In this document: in pieces, positions 1-8,675 of the stretch
Numbering within the stretch: the first letter of the stretch is position 1
Layout: the number at the start of each line of letters is the position of its first letter
Assembly: GCF_018603515.1 (NCBI RefSeq)
Contig: NZ_JACATN010000007.1
Coordinates: forward strand, 1-64,000
Origin: Zobellia barbeyronii
GTDB lineage: Bacteria > Bacteroidota > Bacteroidia > Flavobacteriales > Flavobacteriaceae
DNA: 64,000 nt
Reading direction: 5' to 3'
Made by a program: the position numbers and the translations under genes
Notes under the pieces: generated by a model
Told to the model about the DNA's origin: nothing
Database searches by the model: none
The model's input: only the letters and a program-made list of their open reading frames with translations

Positions 1-102
1 CAAAATCTTTTTTCTCGGTGACAAAAACAATATCTTACAAGGAACGTTTACTCTTTATTAACCCACACTTAACAAACATCTTCATACCTGTTTAGCGGGG
101 TG

Positions 103-131
103 CAAATGTAAGACCCTTTTTTAATTCTCAA
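103..131 (-). promoter_or_regulatory. Leftward promoter for a gene outside the window
   Basis: Read on the minus strand, TACATTTG (103-110) matches the Bacteroidota -7 consensus TAnnTTTG, with a TTG -33 element at 129-131 and an 18-base spacer. Transcription would run off the left edge. The only short frame after it (ATG near 83) stops after about 16 codons, so the real gene lies beyond the window. The call rests on motif matching only. Confidence 0.45.
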
Positions 132-425
132 AGGGTTTTTTAAAGAAAAAATAAAATTTTTTTTAAACCTCTTGTTTTCAGTAAATTACATACCTCATAA
201 AAAGAGCGGCCTTAAAAATAAAACTTTTTCTTCACTCCCGCAAGCTTCAAACCCCTGTTTCACTCTTAATGTTTTATTAATTTTTAGTTTACACATAATT
301 CACCTAACCTAATTAGACCTCACACAACTCCTATATATGTAGAGGAGCATTATGATCATCGATATACCTAATATCTACACCTTACTATATAGTAGGAGAC
401 AACTTAGAAACTTAAGTCTTATATA
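132..425. other. Gene-free AT-rich spacer
   Basis: About 300 bases between a leftward promoter and the thrS promoter. I see no credible coding frame, tRNA or strong terminator. Runs of A and T and a short self-complementary ACTATATAGT near 383-393 are the only visible structure. Confidence 0.5.
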
Positions 426-456
426 TTGTATGGCTTGTGCCGGTATACTATCTTTG
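426..456 (+). promoter_or_regulatory. thrS operon promoter
   Basis: TTG at 426-428 and TATCTTTG at 449-456, 20 bases apart, match the Bacteroidota primary sigma factor consensus (-33 TTG, -7 TAnnTTTG). The start of transcription would be near 462, so thrS has a leader of about 20 bases. The same TTG could be misread as an upstream start codon for thrS; its place in the promoter argues against that. Confidence 0.7.
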
Positions 457-479
457 CATCCTTATTACAAAAAATGGGC

Positions 480-2420
480 ATGATGAAAATTACATTACCA
501 GACGGAAGTATTAGGGAGTATGCAAAAGGAAGCACTCCTATGGACATTGCCAAAAGTATTAGTGAAGGTTTTGCACGAAACGTAATTTCTGCAAAATTTA
601 ACGATACGGTAGTAGAAACCGTCACCCCTCTTAACGAAGACGGATCATTAGTTCTTTATACTTGGAAAGACAAGGGAGGTAAAAAAGCATTTTGGCATTC
701 TTCTTCACATATAGTTGCACAAGCACTTGAGGAATTATACCCTGGTATAAAACTAACCATTGGACCTGCTATTGACAACGGATTTTACTATGATGTTGAT
801 TTTGGCGAGCACACCCTTTCTGAAAAAGACTTTCCTTTAATAGAAAAAAAGGCATTGGAAATTGCTCGTGGTAAGCATGACTTTAAAATGCGCCCTATAT
901 CCAAAGCCGAGGCCTTATCTTTATATAAGAGTCAAGGAAACGAATTTAAGGTAGAACTTATAGAGAATCTTGAAGACGGTACTATTACCTTTTGCGACCA
1001 TGATACTTTTACCGATTTATGCCGTGGTGGCCACATACCTAACACAGGTATTGTAAAGGCTATAAAAATATTAAACGTTGCAGGTGCTTATTGGCGAGGT
1101 GATGAAAAGAAACCTCAGTTAACAAGGATTTATGGTATTTCTTTTCCAAAACAGAAAGAACTTACCGAATATCTTGCTTTAGTAGAAGAAGCAAAAAAAC
1201 GTGACCATAGAAAACTTGGGAAGGAACTTGAACTCTTTGCTTTCTCCCAAAAAGTTGGTCAAGGTTTGCCATTATGGCTACCTAAAGGTGCTGCCCTAAG
1301 AGAACGCCTAGAGGATTTCCTTAAGAAAGCTCAAAAGAAAGCGGGTTACGAAATGGTGATTACACCACATATTGGTCAAAAAGAGCTTTATGTTACTTCT
1401 GGTCATTATGAAAAGTATGGTGCTGATAGCTTTCAGCCTATTCACACTCCAAAGGAAGATGAAGAGTTCTTACTAAAACCTATGAACTGCCCTCATCACT
1501 GTGAAATATATAACGTACGCCCATTTAGCTATAGAGAATTACCAAAACGATATGCAGAATTTGGTACAGTATATAGGTATGAACAGAGTGGTGAACTTCA
1601 TGGCCTTACAAGGGTTAGAGGTTTTACACAAGATGATGCCCATATTTTCTGTACTCCTGACCAGTTAGATCAAGAGTTTAAGAATGTAATAGACCTTTCT
1701 CTATATGTATTAGGTTCATTAGGTTTTGACAACTTCACCGCTCAAGTATCCGTAAGGGATTTAGATACGCCCGAAAAATATATTGGATCTGTAGAAAATT
1801 GGGAGAAAGCAGAAAATGCAATCATTAATGCAGCCAAAGAAAAAGGCCTTGATTATGTGATTGAAAAAGGCGAAGCAGCTTTTTATGGTCCAAAATTAGA
1901 CTTTATGGTGAAGGATGCCCTTGGTAGACAATGGCAGTTAGGAACCATCCAAGTAGATTATAATCTACCAGAACGTTTTGATCTTACGTACAAAGGCAGT
2001 GATAATGAGTTACACAGACCGGTAATGATACACCGTGCTCCCTTTGGTAGCATGGAACGCTTCATTGCCCTGTTACTAGAACATACAGGAGGAAATTTCC
2101 CGTTATGGCTCATCCCAGAACAAGCTATTGTATTGCCTGTGAGCGAGAAACATGAAAAATATGCGGAAAAAGTTTTAAAATCCTTAGAAAATGACGAAAT
2201 TCGCGCCCTTGTTGATGCTCGTAATGAGACAGTCGGCAAGAAAATACGTGAAGCTGAAATGAATAAAATTCCTTTTATGCTAATCGTCGGGGAAAATGAA
2301 GAAGCATCGAATACTATTTCTGTTCGCAGACATGGTGGTGAAGATTTAGGCTCTATTTCTCTTGAACAGTTTTCTGACTTGGTAACTACAGAAATTAACA
2401 GTACCTTAAAGTCGTTTTAA
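480..2420 (+). CDS. thrS: Threonyl-tRNA synthetase
   Basis: Charges tRNA-Thr with threonine in the cytoplasm. The protein has an N-terminal TGS domain (KITLPDGS onward), then a second editing domain with the HSSSH zinc-like motif near residue 73, a class II catalytic core ([19 protein letters not shown] motif 2, [10 protein letters not shown] with a zinc-ligand Cys, [11 protein letters not shown] motif 3) and a C-terminal anticodon-binding domain. About 646 residues, the usual family length. ATG codons at 474, 480 and 483 are all possible; 480 gives the best match to the usual M-x-KITLPDG start. The frame remains open back to 426 but that stretch carries the promoter. It is first in an operon with infC, rpmI and rplT, a common order. 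Confidence 0.97.
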   Translation: MMKITLPDGSIREYAKGSTPMDIAKSISEGFARNVISAKFNDTVVETVTPLNEDGSLVLYTWKDKGGKKAFWHSSSHIVAQALEELYPGIKLTIGPAIDNGFYYDVDFGEHTLSEKDFPLIEKKALEIARGKHDFKMRPISKAEALSLYKSQGNEFKVELIENLEDGTITFCDHDTFTDLCRGGHIPNTGIVKAIKILNVAGAYWRGDEKKPQLTRIYGISFPKQKELTEYLALVEEAKKRDHRKLGKELELFAFSQKVGQGLPLWLPKGAALRERLEDFLKKAQKKAGYEMVITPHIGQKELYVTSGHYEKYGADSFQPIHTPKEDEEFLLKPMNCPHHCEIYNVRPFSYRELPKRYAEFGTVYRYEQSGELHGLTRVRGFTQDDAHIFCTPDQLDQEFKNVIDLSLYVLGSLGFDNFTAQVSVRDLDTPEKYIGSVENWEKAENAIINAAKEKGLDYVIEKGEAAFYGPKLDFMVKDALGRQWQLGTIQVDYNLPERFDLTYKGSDNELHRPVMIHRAPFGSMERFIALLLEHTGGNFPLWLIPEQAIVLPVSEKHEKYAEKVLKSLENDEIRALVDARNETVGKKIREAEMNKIPFMLIVGENEEASNTISVRRHGGEDLGSISLEQFSDLVTTEINSTLKSF

Positions 2421-2452
2421 AAAAAATTAAGTTTAACTAAAAAGAATTAGTC

Positions 2453-3007
2453 ATAGCAATACGTAAAAGATTTAGGCCCCAACCTAGGAGGGAAAACAAA
2501 AACCCTCATAAAATCAACGAGAAAATACTATCACCTGAAGTAAGGTTGGTGGGTGACAACGTTGAAGTAGGTGTATACCCTATAAGGGTAGCTCTAGATA
2601 AATCGGAAGAAATGGCTTTGGATTTGGTTGAAATATCACCAGATGCGAAACCACCGGTATGTAAAATTATAGATTACAAGAAGTTTCTTTACGAACAAAA
2701 GAAGCGTGAGAAAGTCATGAAGTCCAAGGCTACCAAGGTGATCGTAAAAGAGATCCGTTTTGGGCCTAACACGGATGACCATGATTACGACTTCAAAAAG
2801 AAGCATGCAGAAAAGTTCTTGCAAGATGGTGCCAAGTTAAAGGCATACGTATTCTTTAAAGGACGTTCTATAGTATATAAAGATAAAGGTGAAATTCTAC
2901 TATTAAAACTTGCCCAAGATTTAGAAGACTGGGGAAAAGTAGAGCAGTTACCAAGATTAGAGGGTAAACGTATGACTATGTTTATTTCCCCTAAAGCGAA
3001 AAAATAA
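2453..3007 (+). CDS. infC: Translation initiation factor IF-3, ATA start
   Basis: IF-3 binds the 30S subunit, prevents 50S joining and proofreads the start codon. The protein carries the conserved [16 protein letters not shown] stretch of the N-domain and the [17 protein letters not shown] segment that leads into the C-domain. The first ATG/GTG/TTG codons in frame lie inside that conserved N-domain, so they cannot be the start. The frame is open upstream to a stop at 2438-2440. ATA at 2453 followed by GCA-ATA-CGT gives (M)[10 protein letters not shown], which matches the usual N-terminus. infC is known to use rare start codons (ATT, ATC, ATA) as an autoregulatory device. The gene lies 32 bases after thrS. 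About 184 residues. Confidence 0.9.
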   Translation: MAIRKRFRPQPRRENKNPHKINEKILSPEVRLVGDNVEVGVYPIRVALDKSEEMALDLVEISPDAKPPVCKIIDYKKFLYEQKKREKVMKSKATKVIVKEIRFGPNTDDHDYDFKKKHAEKFLQDGAKLKAYVFFKGRSIVYKDKGEILLLKLAQDLEDWGKVEQLPRLEGKRMTMFISPKAKK

Positions 3008-3010
3008 AAG

Positions 3011-3073
3011 TAACATAGTTTTATACTATGTTAACAAAAGAGATACTGACTTCTGTCCGCCATTTGCGGACAG
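3011..3073 (+). promoter_or_regulatory. Tandem hairpins between infC and rpmI
   Basis: Two perfect stem-loops lie back to back: TAACATAG/CTATGTTA (3011-3018 with 3026-3033) and CTGTCCGC/GCGGACAG (3053-3060 with 3066-3073). Neither is followed by a T-run, so they do not look like strong terminators. They could slow decay, attenuate transcription or act as processing sites before the ribosomal protein genes. The function is inferred. Confidence 0.5.
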
Positions 3074-3112
3074 TTTCAGCATAAATAAGTGAGATTCATA
3101 TAAATAGGAAAA

Positions 3113-3310
3113 ATGCCTAAACAGAAAACAAAATCGAGTGCCAAGAAGCGTTTTAAGCTTACCGGTACTGGTAAAATTAAAAGAAAGCACGCTTTTAAAA
3201 GTCATATTTTGACTAAAAAGTCTAAAAAGCGTAAGCTTAGGTTAACACATGACGGCTTGGTTCACCAAGCAGATGTTAACAGTATTAAAGAACAATTACG
3301 TTTAAAGTAA
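3113..3310 (+). CDS. rpmI: 50S ribosomal protein L35
   Basis: A 65-residue, very basic protein ([14 protein letters not shown] start, [12 protein letters not shown] centre) with the expected length and sequence of bL35, a component of the large ribosomal subunit. It sits between infC and rplT, the near-universal order. There is a single plausible ATG start with no clear Shine-Dalgarno sequence, as is usual in this phylum. Confidence 0.97.
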   Translation: MPKQKTKSSAKKRFKLTGTGKIKRKHAFKSHILTKKSKKRKLRLTHDGLVHQADVNSIKEQLRLK

Positions 3311-3345
3311 AAGTTCTTTCGGTAAAAAAGTATTAACCCTGGAGT

Positions 3346-3380
3346 TAGGCTCACAAGTGCGCTAATAAAAGCGCCGCCTA
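3346..3380 (+). promoter_or_regulatory. Structured leader before rplT, possible L20 autoregulatory site
   Basis: The 88-base gap between rpmI and rplT folds into a two-part stem. The outer helix is TAGGC (3346-3350) with GCCTA (3376-3380); the inner helix is GCGC (3359-3362) with GCGC (3371-3374). They are separated by an asymmetric internal loop of eight bases on the 5' side and one base on the 3' side. L20 is known in other bacteria to repress its own operon by binding an RNA mimic of its 23S site. Whether this element does so is an inference from position and shape. Confidence 0.45.
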
Positions 3381-3398
3381 CTACAAAAATTTAAAATT

Positions 3399-3743
3399 AT
3401 GCCAAGATCAGTAAATGCAGTTGCTTCTAGAGCCAGAAGAAAAAAGGTGATAAAGCAAGCCAAAGGTTACTTTGGAAGACGTAAAAACGTTTGGACAGTA
3501 GCCAAAAATGCGGTAGAAAAAGCAATGTTATATGCTTACCGTGATAGAAGAAACAAAAAGAGAACTTTTCGTGCTCTATGGATTACTCGTATTAATGCGG
3601 GTGCCCGGTTACACGGATTATCTTACTCTCAGTTTATGGGGAAATTAAAAGCTAGCGGAATTGAATTGAACAGAAAAGTTCTTGCAGATTTAGCAATGAA
3701 TCATCCTGATGCTTTTAAAGCAATCGTAGACCAGGTTAAATAA
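3399..3743 (+). CDS. rplT: 50S ribosomal protein L20
   Basis: 114 residues, the standard length of bL20. It has the highly basic N-terminal extension ([20 protein letters not shown]) and the globular C-domain ending in [10 protein letters not shown]20 is needed early in 50S assembly and often acts as a repressor of the rpmI-rplT messenger. It is the last gene of the thrS operon and is followed directly by a strong terminator. Confidence 0.98.
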   Translation: MPRSVNAVASRARRKKVIKQAKGYFGRRKNVWTVAKNAVEKAMLYAYRDRRNKKRTFRALWITRINAGARLHGLSYSQFMGKLKASGIELNRKVLADLAMNHPDAFKAIVDQVK

Positions 3744-3767
3744 ATTAAGAATATATCTCACTTATAA

Positions 3768-3800
3768 AAAACCCGTTACACTTGTGTAACGGGTTTTTTT
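3768..3800 (+). terminator. Terminator after rplT, also serving the opposite gene
   Basis: ACCCGTTACA (3771-3780) pairs with TGTAACGGGT (3785-3794) and is followed by seven T residues; on the other strand a run of A gives U as well. It lies between the ends of two convergent genes, so it can stop transcription from both sides. Confidence 0.85.
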
Positions 3801-4221
3801 ATTCCCCAAAAGCAGTAATCACAAGGTTTCTTCCTGAAGCATGGTTTCTATGCTCACATAAATAAATCCCTTGCCAAATACCAAGATTTAACTTTCCTCC
3901 CGTTATTGGTATTTGTACAGACGCTCCCATCAGAGATGCCTTAATATGCGCAGGCATATCATCAGGCCCTTCATAGGTATGAATATAGTAGGGCGCATTT
4001 TCAGGCACCATTTTATTCATATGACTCTCAAAATCTGTTCTTACCGTTGGGTCTGCATTCTCATTTATTGTTAAGCTAGCAGATGTGTGCTTTATAAATA
4101 CCTGACACATGCCAGTTCTAATAACACTAAGTTCAGGAAAAGAGCTTAGAAGCTCTTCGGTCACGAGATGAAAGCCACGTCTACGAGCTTTAAGTTGTAT
4201 TTCCTTCTGAAAAAATTTCAT
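3799..4221 (-). CDS. YjbQ/UPF0047 family protein
   Basis: 140 residues with the conserved family signatures HTSASLTINENADP, GPDDMPAHIK and LGIWQGIYLCEHR. The family forms trimers with conserved His and Asp residues in the cleft. Some members show weak thiamine-phosphate synthase activity when tested, but their normal role is unclear, so I do not assign one. It is a single gene, convergent with the ribosomal protein operon and divergent from the HAD phosphatase gene. Confidence 0.85.
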   Translation of the reverse strand: MKFFQKEIQLKARRRGFHLVTEELLSSFPELSVIRTGMCQVFIKHTSASLTINENADPTVRTDFESHMNKMVPENAPYYIHTYEGPDDMPAHIKASLMGASVQIPITGGKLNLGIWQGIYLCEHRNHASGRNLVITAFGE

Positions 4222-4286
4222 AAATTTTATATATCAAATAAATGTAAAACTTTCTAAATACGAACCCTAATTAAATTACGAACAGA

Positions 4287-4294
4287 TACCTTTG
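4287..4294 (+). promoter_or_regulatory. -7 element before the HAD phosphatase gene
   Basis: TACCTTTG matches TAnnTTTG 19 bases before the ATG at 4314. No clear TTG is found at the expected -33 distance, so this is a partial promoter match. Confidence 0.45.
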
Positions 4295-4313
4295 CTTCTT
4301 CTAAAAAATACAC

Positions 4314-5126
4314 ATGGATCTATCAAAGGTAAAAATGGTTGTCACAGATATGGACGGCACGTTATTGAACTCTAATCACGAAGTAAGCAGTCGTTTTTTT
4401 GAGCTCTTTGAGGAAATGAAACAGAAGGGTATTATTTTCGTTGCCGCTAGCGGTAGACAGTACCATAGTATTGTAGATAAATTAGAGCCTATTAAAAATG
4501 ACATTATTGTAATAGCTGAGAATGGTGGTTTTGCCATGAGGCAGGATACAGAACTGCTGGCTACCCCTTTACCAAATGAATCTAAAAATGCGGTTCTTAA
4601 CGTATTAGATACTATTGAAAATATCCATCCCGTGCTTTGCGGTAAACATAGTGCTTACATAAAAAACGATTCTAAAGAGTTTGAAGCAAAGCTGAGGGAA
4701 TATTATACCGATTATAAGGTTGTTGATGATCTTAAAGATTTTGATGGTGAAATACTAAAAATTGCCATTTATCACTTTGAAAGCTCCGAAAAATACATTT
4801 ATCCTTCTGTAGCTCACCTAGAAGATAGCCTGAAAGTAAAAGTCTCTGGAGAGAACTGGGTAGACATCTCTAGTCCTAATGCACATAAAGGCTATGCGCT
4901 TCAAAAGGTTCAGGAACTGTATAATGTGACTCCTGAAGAAACTATGGTTTTTGGGGATTACAACAACGACCTTGAAATGCTTGCCCTTGCTCATTTCAGT
5001 TACGCTATGGAGAATGCACATCCTAATGTAAAAAAGACCGCAAACTACCTTACCGACAATAACGACAGTTTTGGTGTTGAGAACGTTTTACAATCAATGC
5101 TTACAGCAATTGACCTTAAAAAATAA
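4314..5126 (+). CDS. Cof-type HAD-family phosphatase
   Basis: 270 residues. Motif I is DMDGTLLNS with the nucleophile and acid Asp residues, motif II is the Ser/Thr in VAASGRQY, and the C-terminal motif is VFGDYNNDLEMLALA with the metal-binding acidic residues. The middle third forms the C2B cap typical of the Cof subfamily. Such enzymes remove phosphate from sugar phosphates or flavin and pyridoxal phosphates; the substrate cannot be read from sequence. It converges with the AraC-type regulator gene, only five bases away. Confidence 0.88.
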   Translation: MDLSKVKMVVTDMDGTLLNSNHEVSSRFFELFEEMKQKGIIFVAASGRQYHSIVDKLEPIKNDIIVIAENGGFAMRQDTELLATPLPNESKNAVLNVLDTIENIHPVLCGKHSAYIKNDSKEFEAKLREYYTDYKVVDDLKDFDGEILKIAIYHFESSEKYIYPSVAHLEDSLKVKVSGENWVDISSPNAHKGYALQKVQELYNVTPEETMVFGDYNNDLEMLALAHFSYAMENAHPNVKKTANYLTDNNDSFGVENVLQSMLTAIDLKK

Positions 5127-5131
5127 ATGAT

Positions 5132-6118
5132 TTAAAGCGGTGTACCAAGCAATGAACTTGGTAAATACCCCATAGTCTTTTTGAATGCTACGGTAAAATG
5201 CTGTGGATTAGAATATCCAACCTCGTAAGATGCTTGAGCAATTGTTAGATTTTCTTGTAGAACAAGCATTCTTGCTTTTTCCATACGTAACTGTGTAATA
5301 TATTTAAATATAGTAGTTTGATGTGCTTTCTTGAAGCTACTTTTTAATTTGGTTGTATTAAAGCCTGCAATTTCAGACAGCTCTTTAATTGTCAACTTTT
5401 TCTTTAGGTTTAATTTTATGTATGACACTACCCTTTCAATTGCCTCATAGTCCAAACTAGGCAACTGAGGCTCTCCTATTTTACCCATACAATTTTCTCT
5501 TCCTAAAAATGCTTCTATTAATAAACAACGTGTTTGAGATTCAATATAACTGACTCTAGCATTTCCCCGGTAAGGACAATTCAAAATTTCAAGAAGTAAT
5601 ATTCTTAGTTTCCCCGGTATTGGCTGACCATTATCCCATAGACATTGTGGATGCTTTCCCGAAGAATCTAAAAAATGTCTAAACCCAAAATCATGTTCAC
5701 TTCCCAATAAGTCTTCAATAAAATCCCTAGTAAAAAATACTTCTACAGAAACACACTCCGTCCCCTTAAGATTTACCGTGCCTAAAATGTTTGGCCATTG
5801 CACAAGGTTATAATAACCGGACTTGATGCCTACCGTAGCTTGTCCTTCTGCACTAGTAAATTTACAATCACCTTCTAATAAAAAGTGAATACCATAACAT
5901 AAATGAGCATTTTCATATTCTCCAGCAGCCAAGTTATCCAAGGTCAAATTTCTTAATTGAACAGTAGCTCCCCCCATTTTAAGCTCTTGTTGTCTTCCTT
6001 GATCTTTCTCTTCTAGTTCATGTATTTCAGCTATAGATACGTTCTTACGCACCAATGTTCTGGAGGTAATACTATTACCAACCCTATGTTTCTTATATGG
6101 AAAAAGGCCAATTCTCAT
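5132..6118 (-). CDS. AraC-family transcriptional regulator
   Basis: 328 residues. The C-terminal 100 residues form two helix-turn-helix units (LTIKELSEIAGFNTTKLKSS and LTIAQASYEVGYSNPQHF), the DNA-binding part of the AraC family. The N-terminal 200 residues hold a cupin-like sensing region. The overall form resembles PchR-type siderophore-responsive activators. It is divergent from the TonB receptor gene at 6238 with a 119-base gap, so control of that locus is likely. The inducer is not visible in sequence. Confidence 0.85.
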   Translation of the reverse strand: MRIGLFPYKKHRVGNSITSRTLVRKNVSIAEIHELEEKDQGRQQELKMGGATVQLRNLTLDNLAAGEYENAHLCYGIHFLLEGDCKFTSAEGQATVGIKSGYYNLVQWPNILGTVNLKGTECVSVEVFFTRDFIEDLLGSEHDFGFRHFLDSSGKHPQCLWDNGQPIPGKLRILLLEILNCPYRGNARVSYIESQTRCLLIEAFLGRENCMGKIGEPQLPSLDYEAIERVVSYIKLNLKKKLTIKELSEIAGFNTTKLKSSFKKAHQTTIFKYITQLRMEKARMLVLQENLTIAQASYEVGYSNPQHFTVAFKKTMGYLPSSLLGTPL

Positions 6119-6177
6119 TAATTCTTAATTCGTAACTAAAACTTCTCTTTGCGTTATCCTTACCTGAAATCCTAGAT

Positions 6178-6193
6178 TAGTTTTGCAAAGGTA
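6178..6193. promoter_or_regulatory. Back-to-back -7 elements between AraC gene and TonB receptor
   Basis: TAGTTTTG on the plus strand (6178-6185) and TACCTTTG on the minus strand (6186-6193) abut each other. Each matches TAnnTTTG. Neither has a good TTG at -33, as would suit activator-dependent promoters. The polymerase sites would exclude each other if both are used. Confidence 0.4.
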
Positions 6194-6237
6194 TTTATTT
6201 AGACTAAATCTTAATAAAGATAAGTGCTTTTTATTCA

Positions 6238-8655
6238 ATGAAAAATTTACTCACCTCTTTCCTGCTTATAGTTTGCATATCTGCTCAAGGCCAAGAAGCT
6301 TATGGTACAATATCCGGAGCCATAAATGATGATGCTGAAAACCCTTTACCATTTGCAAATGTGGTAATAGCAAGTCTGAATCGTGGTGTTCTCACAGATG
6401 ACAATGGAAAATACTTCATTGATAAAATACCTACAGGAAAACATAAGCTAATGGTGTCATTTATAGGCTATGGTACGCGTACTAAGGATATTGAGATTAA
6501 TGATTCGGACACCAACCTTAAGGTAGATTTCCTCTTAAAAGAAACAATTGAGAATTTAGACGAAGTAACAGTACAAGGTAAAACCAAAGAAACTCAGATA
6601 GAAACCAAAGGCTTTGCCGTAAATGCTATAAAGACAGAGGAGGCCAGTCTGAGAAATATTCAAACAAACGAATTATTAAACACTACTGTTGGAGTTAAAA
6701 TACGTCAAAATGGAGGTTTAGGCTCTGACGTTACTTATAGTTTAAACGGACTATCAGGAAACTCAGTCCGTATTTTCATAGACGGAATTCCTATTTCTAC
6801 CTATGGTAATTCATTTAACTTAAACAGCATCCCTCCTTCAATGATCAAGAATATTGAAGTTTACAAGGGGGTTGTTCCAGGGCATCTGGCAGACGATGCT
6901 TTAGGTGGAGCCATCAACATAGTGTTACATAATGATGCGAAAACCAATTTCAACGCTTCGGTTTCTTATGGATCGTTCAATACTTTACAAACTAGCGTAA
7001 ATGGGCTTTATCGCTTTAAAAAATCAGGATTTACAGTTAAAGCTTCCCTTTTTCACAACTACTCTGACAATGACTACAAGGTATCGGGCAGAAGTGTAGT
7101 AGTTACAGGTTTGGGAGGGGTACAAACACCAATTACTGCTAGAAGATTTAATGATGCCTATAGGTCTACAGGTGGAATGGCTCAAATAGGTTATACCGAT
7201 GTAAAATGGGCAGACCAATTTTTCATTGGCCTTACCGGTTCAGATGATTATAAAGAGGTACAGCATGGTGCTTTTATGACCATTACTCCTTACAAAGGTA
7301 GATTCTTAGAGTCCGATGCTCTGTTAGGGAGTTTAAATTATCACAAGAAAGACCTCTTCACAAAGGGACTTGATGTAAGTGTTCATGGTTTGTACGGTAA
7401 AAGAAACCGTGATGTTAATGATACTGTTTCATGGGCCTATAGTTGGACCGGGGAACGCGCAGTTGATTTTAGAGGAAATGAATATCAATATACTTGGGGT
7501 TCACAACAAGAAGGTGGCCCTACCCTAGCCAAAATTAAAAGAAATGTAGCATCAATCAGAACCGGAATTTCTTATGCTATTAATCACAATCATAAGGTGT
7601 CTGCTAATCATGTGTATAGTGGTATTGACCGAGAAGACAGTGATGCCTTAAGATCGGTATTGGAAAACACGTTTCTGGGAACAAGAGATTTGCATAAAAA
7701 CATATATTCATTTACCTATGAATTAACAGCTTTTGAAGAAAAGCTAAAAGCCAGTTTATTTGGCAAGCATTATCAACAAAAAACAATTAGCATTGACCCT
7801 GCCATAGAAACAGATGTTGACGGAAACAATACGGTCGTAGATGAAATTGTAAGCAGCAATAAGAATTATGACGGTTATGGGTTTGCTGCTTCATATGCAA
7901 TCATCCCTAATATCACAGTTCTAACTTCCGCTGAAAAAGCTATCCGACTACCAAATGAGACTGAGGTGTTTGGTAATGACGGGGATAACGTAGTAGCCAA
8001 TTCTAGCATTAATCCTGAAAGTAGCAATAACTACAACTTAGGCTTTAGGTTTGGAAATTTCAAAATCAAAAAGCACAATTTCACTATATCAACCAATGTC
8101 TTCACTCGGAATATTAAAGATAGAATTGGTCTGCCTATTGAAACATCTCTAAATGTAGATGATGAACTCATTGTATATGTAAACCAAGGTAGTGGTACAT
8201 CTAAAGGAATAGACGCTCAATTAAATTACTCTTATAACAACAACTTTGGGCTGAATTTTAATGTTTCTCGTTTCGACTTAAAAATCGTTAATCAAGGAAT
8301 AGAGATAGACGTCCCCAATACCCCATTCTTTACTATGAACGGTGGCCTACGCTACTCTTTTAAGAATGTTGTTCAAAAGGAATCGCAATTACATCTTTTC
8401 TATAATGTCTATTTCACTGATGAATTTTCATTTTTAACAGCACAAGGAACTAACACCGTTGGGAATGAGTTTTTTGAAGTACCCCAGCAATTAGCACAAG
8501 ATTTTGGACTTAGCTACACTTTCCCAAACAACAGATTTGTGATGAGCTTTGACATCAAAAATATTTTTGATGAACCCGTTTACGATAATCTTTCTGTACA
8601 AAAACCAGGAAGAGCTTTTTACTTAAAACTGAATTACGCAATACATAAATTTTAA
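6238..8655 (+). CDS. TonB-dependent outer-membrane receptor, probable siderophore receptor
   Basis: 805 residues. A signal peptide (residues 1-18) precedes a carboxypeptidase-regulatory-like beta domain (about 22-105, with FANVVIASLNRGVLTDDNGK), a plug domain (about 120-235, with IFIDGIPISTYG and GHLADDALGGAINIVL) and a 22-strand barrel ending in an aromatic-rich C-terminus. It moves a bulky ligand across the outer membrane with energy from TonB. The downstream DUF4374, DUF2271 and PepSY-flavodoxin genes are the typical partners of ferric siderophore receptors in Bacteroidota, so iron chelate uptake is the best assignment. The exact ligand is unknown. Confidence 0.9.
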   Translation: MKNLLTSFLLIVCISAQGQEAYGTISGAINDDAENPLPFANVVIASLNRGVLTDDNGKYFIDKIPTGKHKLMVSFIGYGTRTKDIEINDSDTNLKVDFLLKETIENLDEVTVQGKTKETQIETKGFAVNAIKTEEASLRNIQTNELLNTTVGVKIRQNGGLGSDVTYSLNGLSGNSVRIFIDGIPISTYGNSFNLNSIPPSMIKNIEVYKGVVPGHLADDALGGAINIVLHNDAKTNFNASVSYGSFNTLQTSVNGLYRFKKSGFTVKASLFHNYSDNDYKVSGRSVVVTGLGGVQTPITARRFNDAYRSTGGMAQIGYTDVKWADQFFIGLTGSDDYKEVQHGAFMTITPYKGRFLESDALLGSLNYHKKDLFTKGLDVSVHGLYGKRNRDVNDTVSWAYSWTGERAVDFRGNEYQYTWGSQQEGGPTLAKIKRNVASIRTGISYAINHNHKVSANHVYSGIDREDSDALRSVLENTFLGTRDLHKNIYSFTYELTAFEEKLKASLFGKHYQQKTISIDPAIETDVDGNNTVVDEIVSSNKNYDGYGFAASYAIIPNITVLTSAEKAIRLPNETEVFGNDGDNVVANSSINPESSNNYNLGFRFGNFKIKKHNFTISTNVFTRNIKDRIGLPIETSLNVDDELIVYVNQGSGTSKGIDAQLNYSYNNNFGLNFNVSRFDLKIVNQGIEIDVPNTPFFTMNGGLRYSFKNVVQKESQLHLFYNVYFTDEFSFLTAQGTNTVGNEFFEVPQQLAQDFGLSYTFPNNRFVMSFDIKNIFDEPVYDNLSVQKPGRAFYLKLNYAIHKF

Positions 8656-8675
8656 ACTTTTAAATACTACCGAAA

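Noticed and set aside
426-479. TTG at 426 as the thrS start
   Set aside because: It is the -33 element of the promoter; the added residues match nothing in the family.
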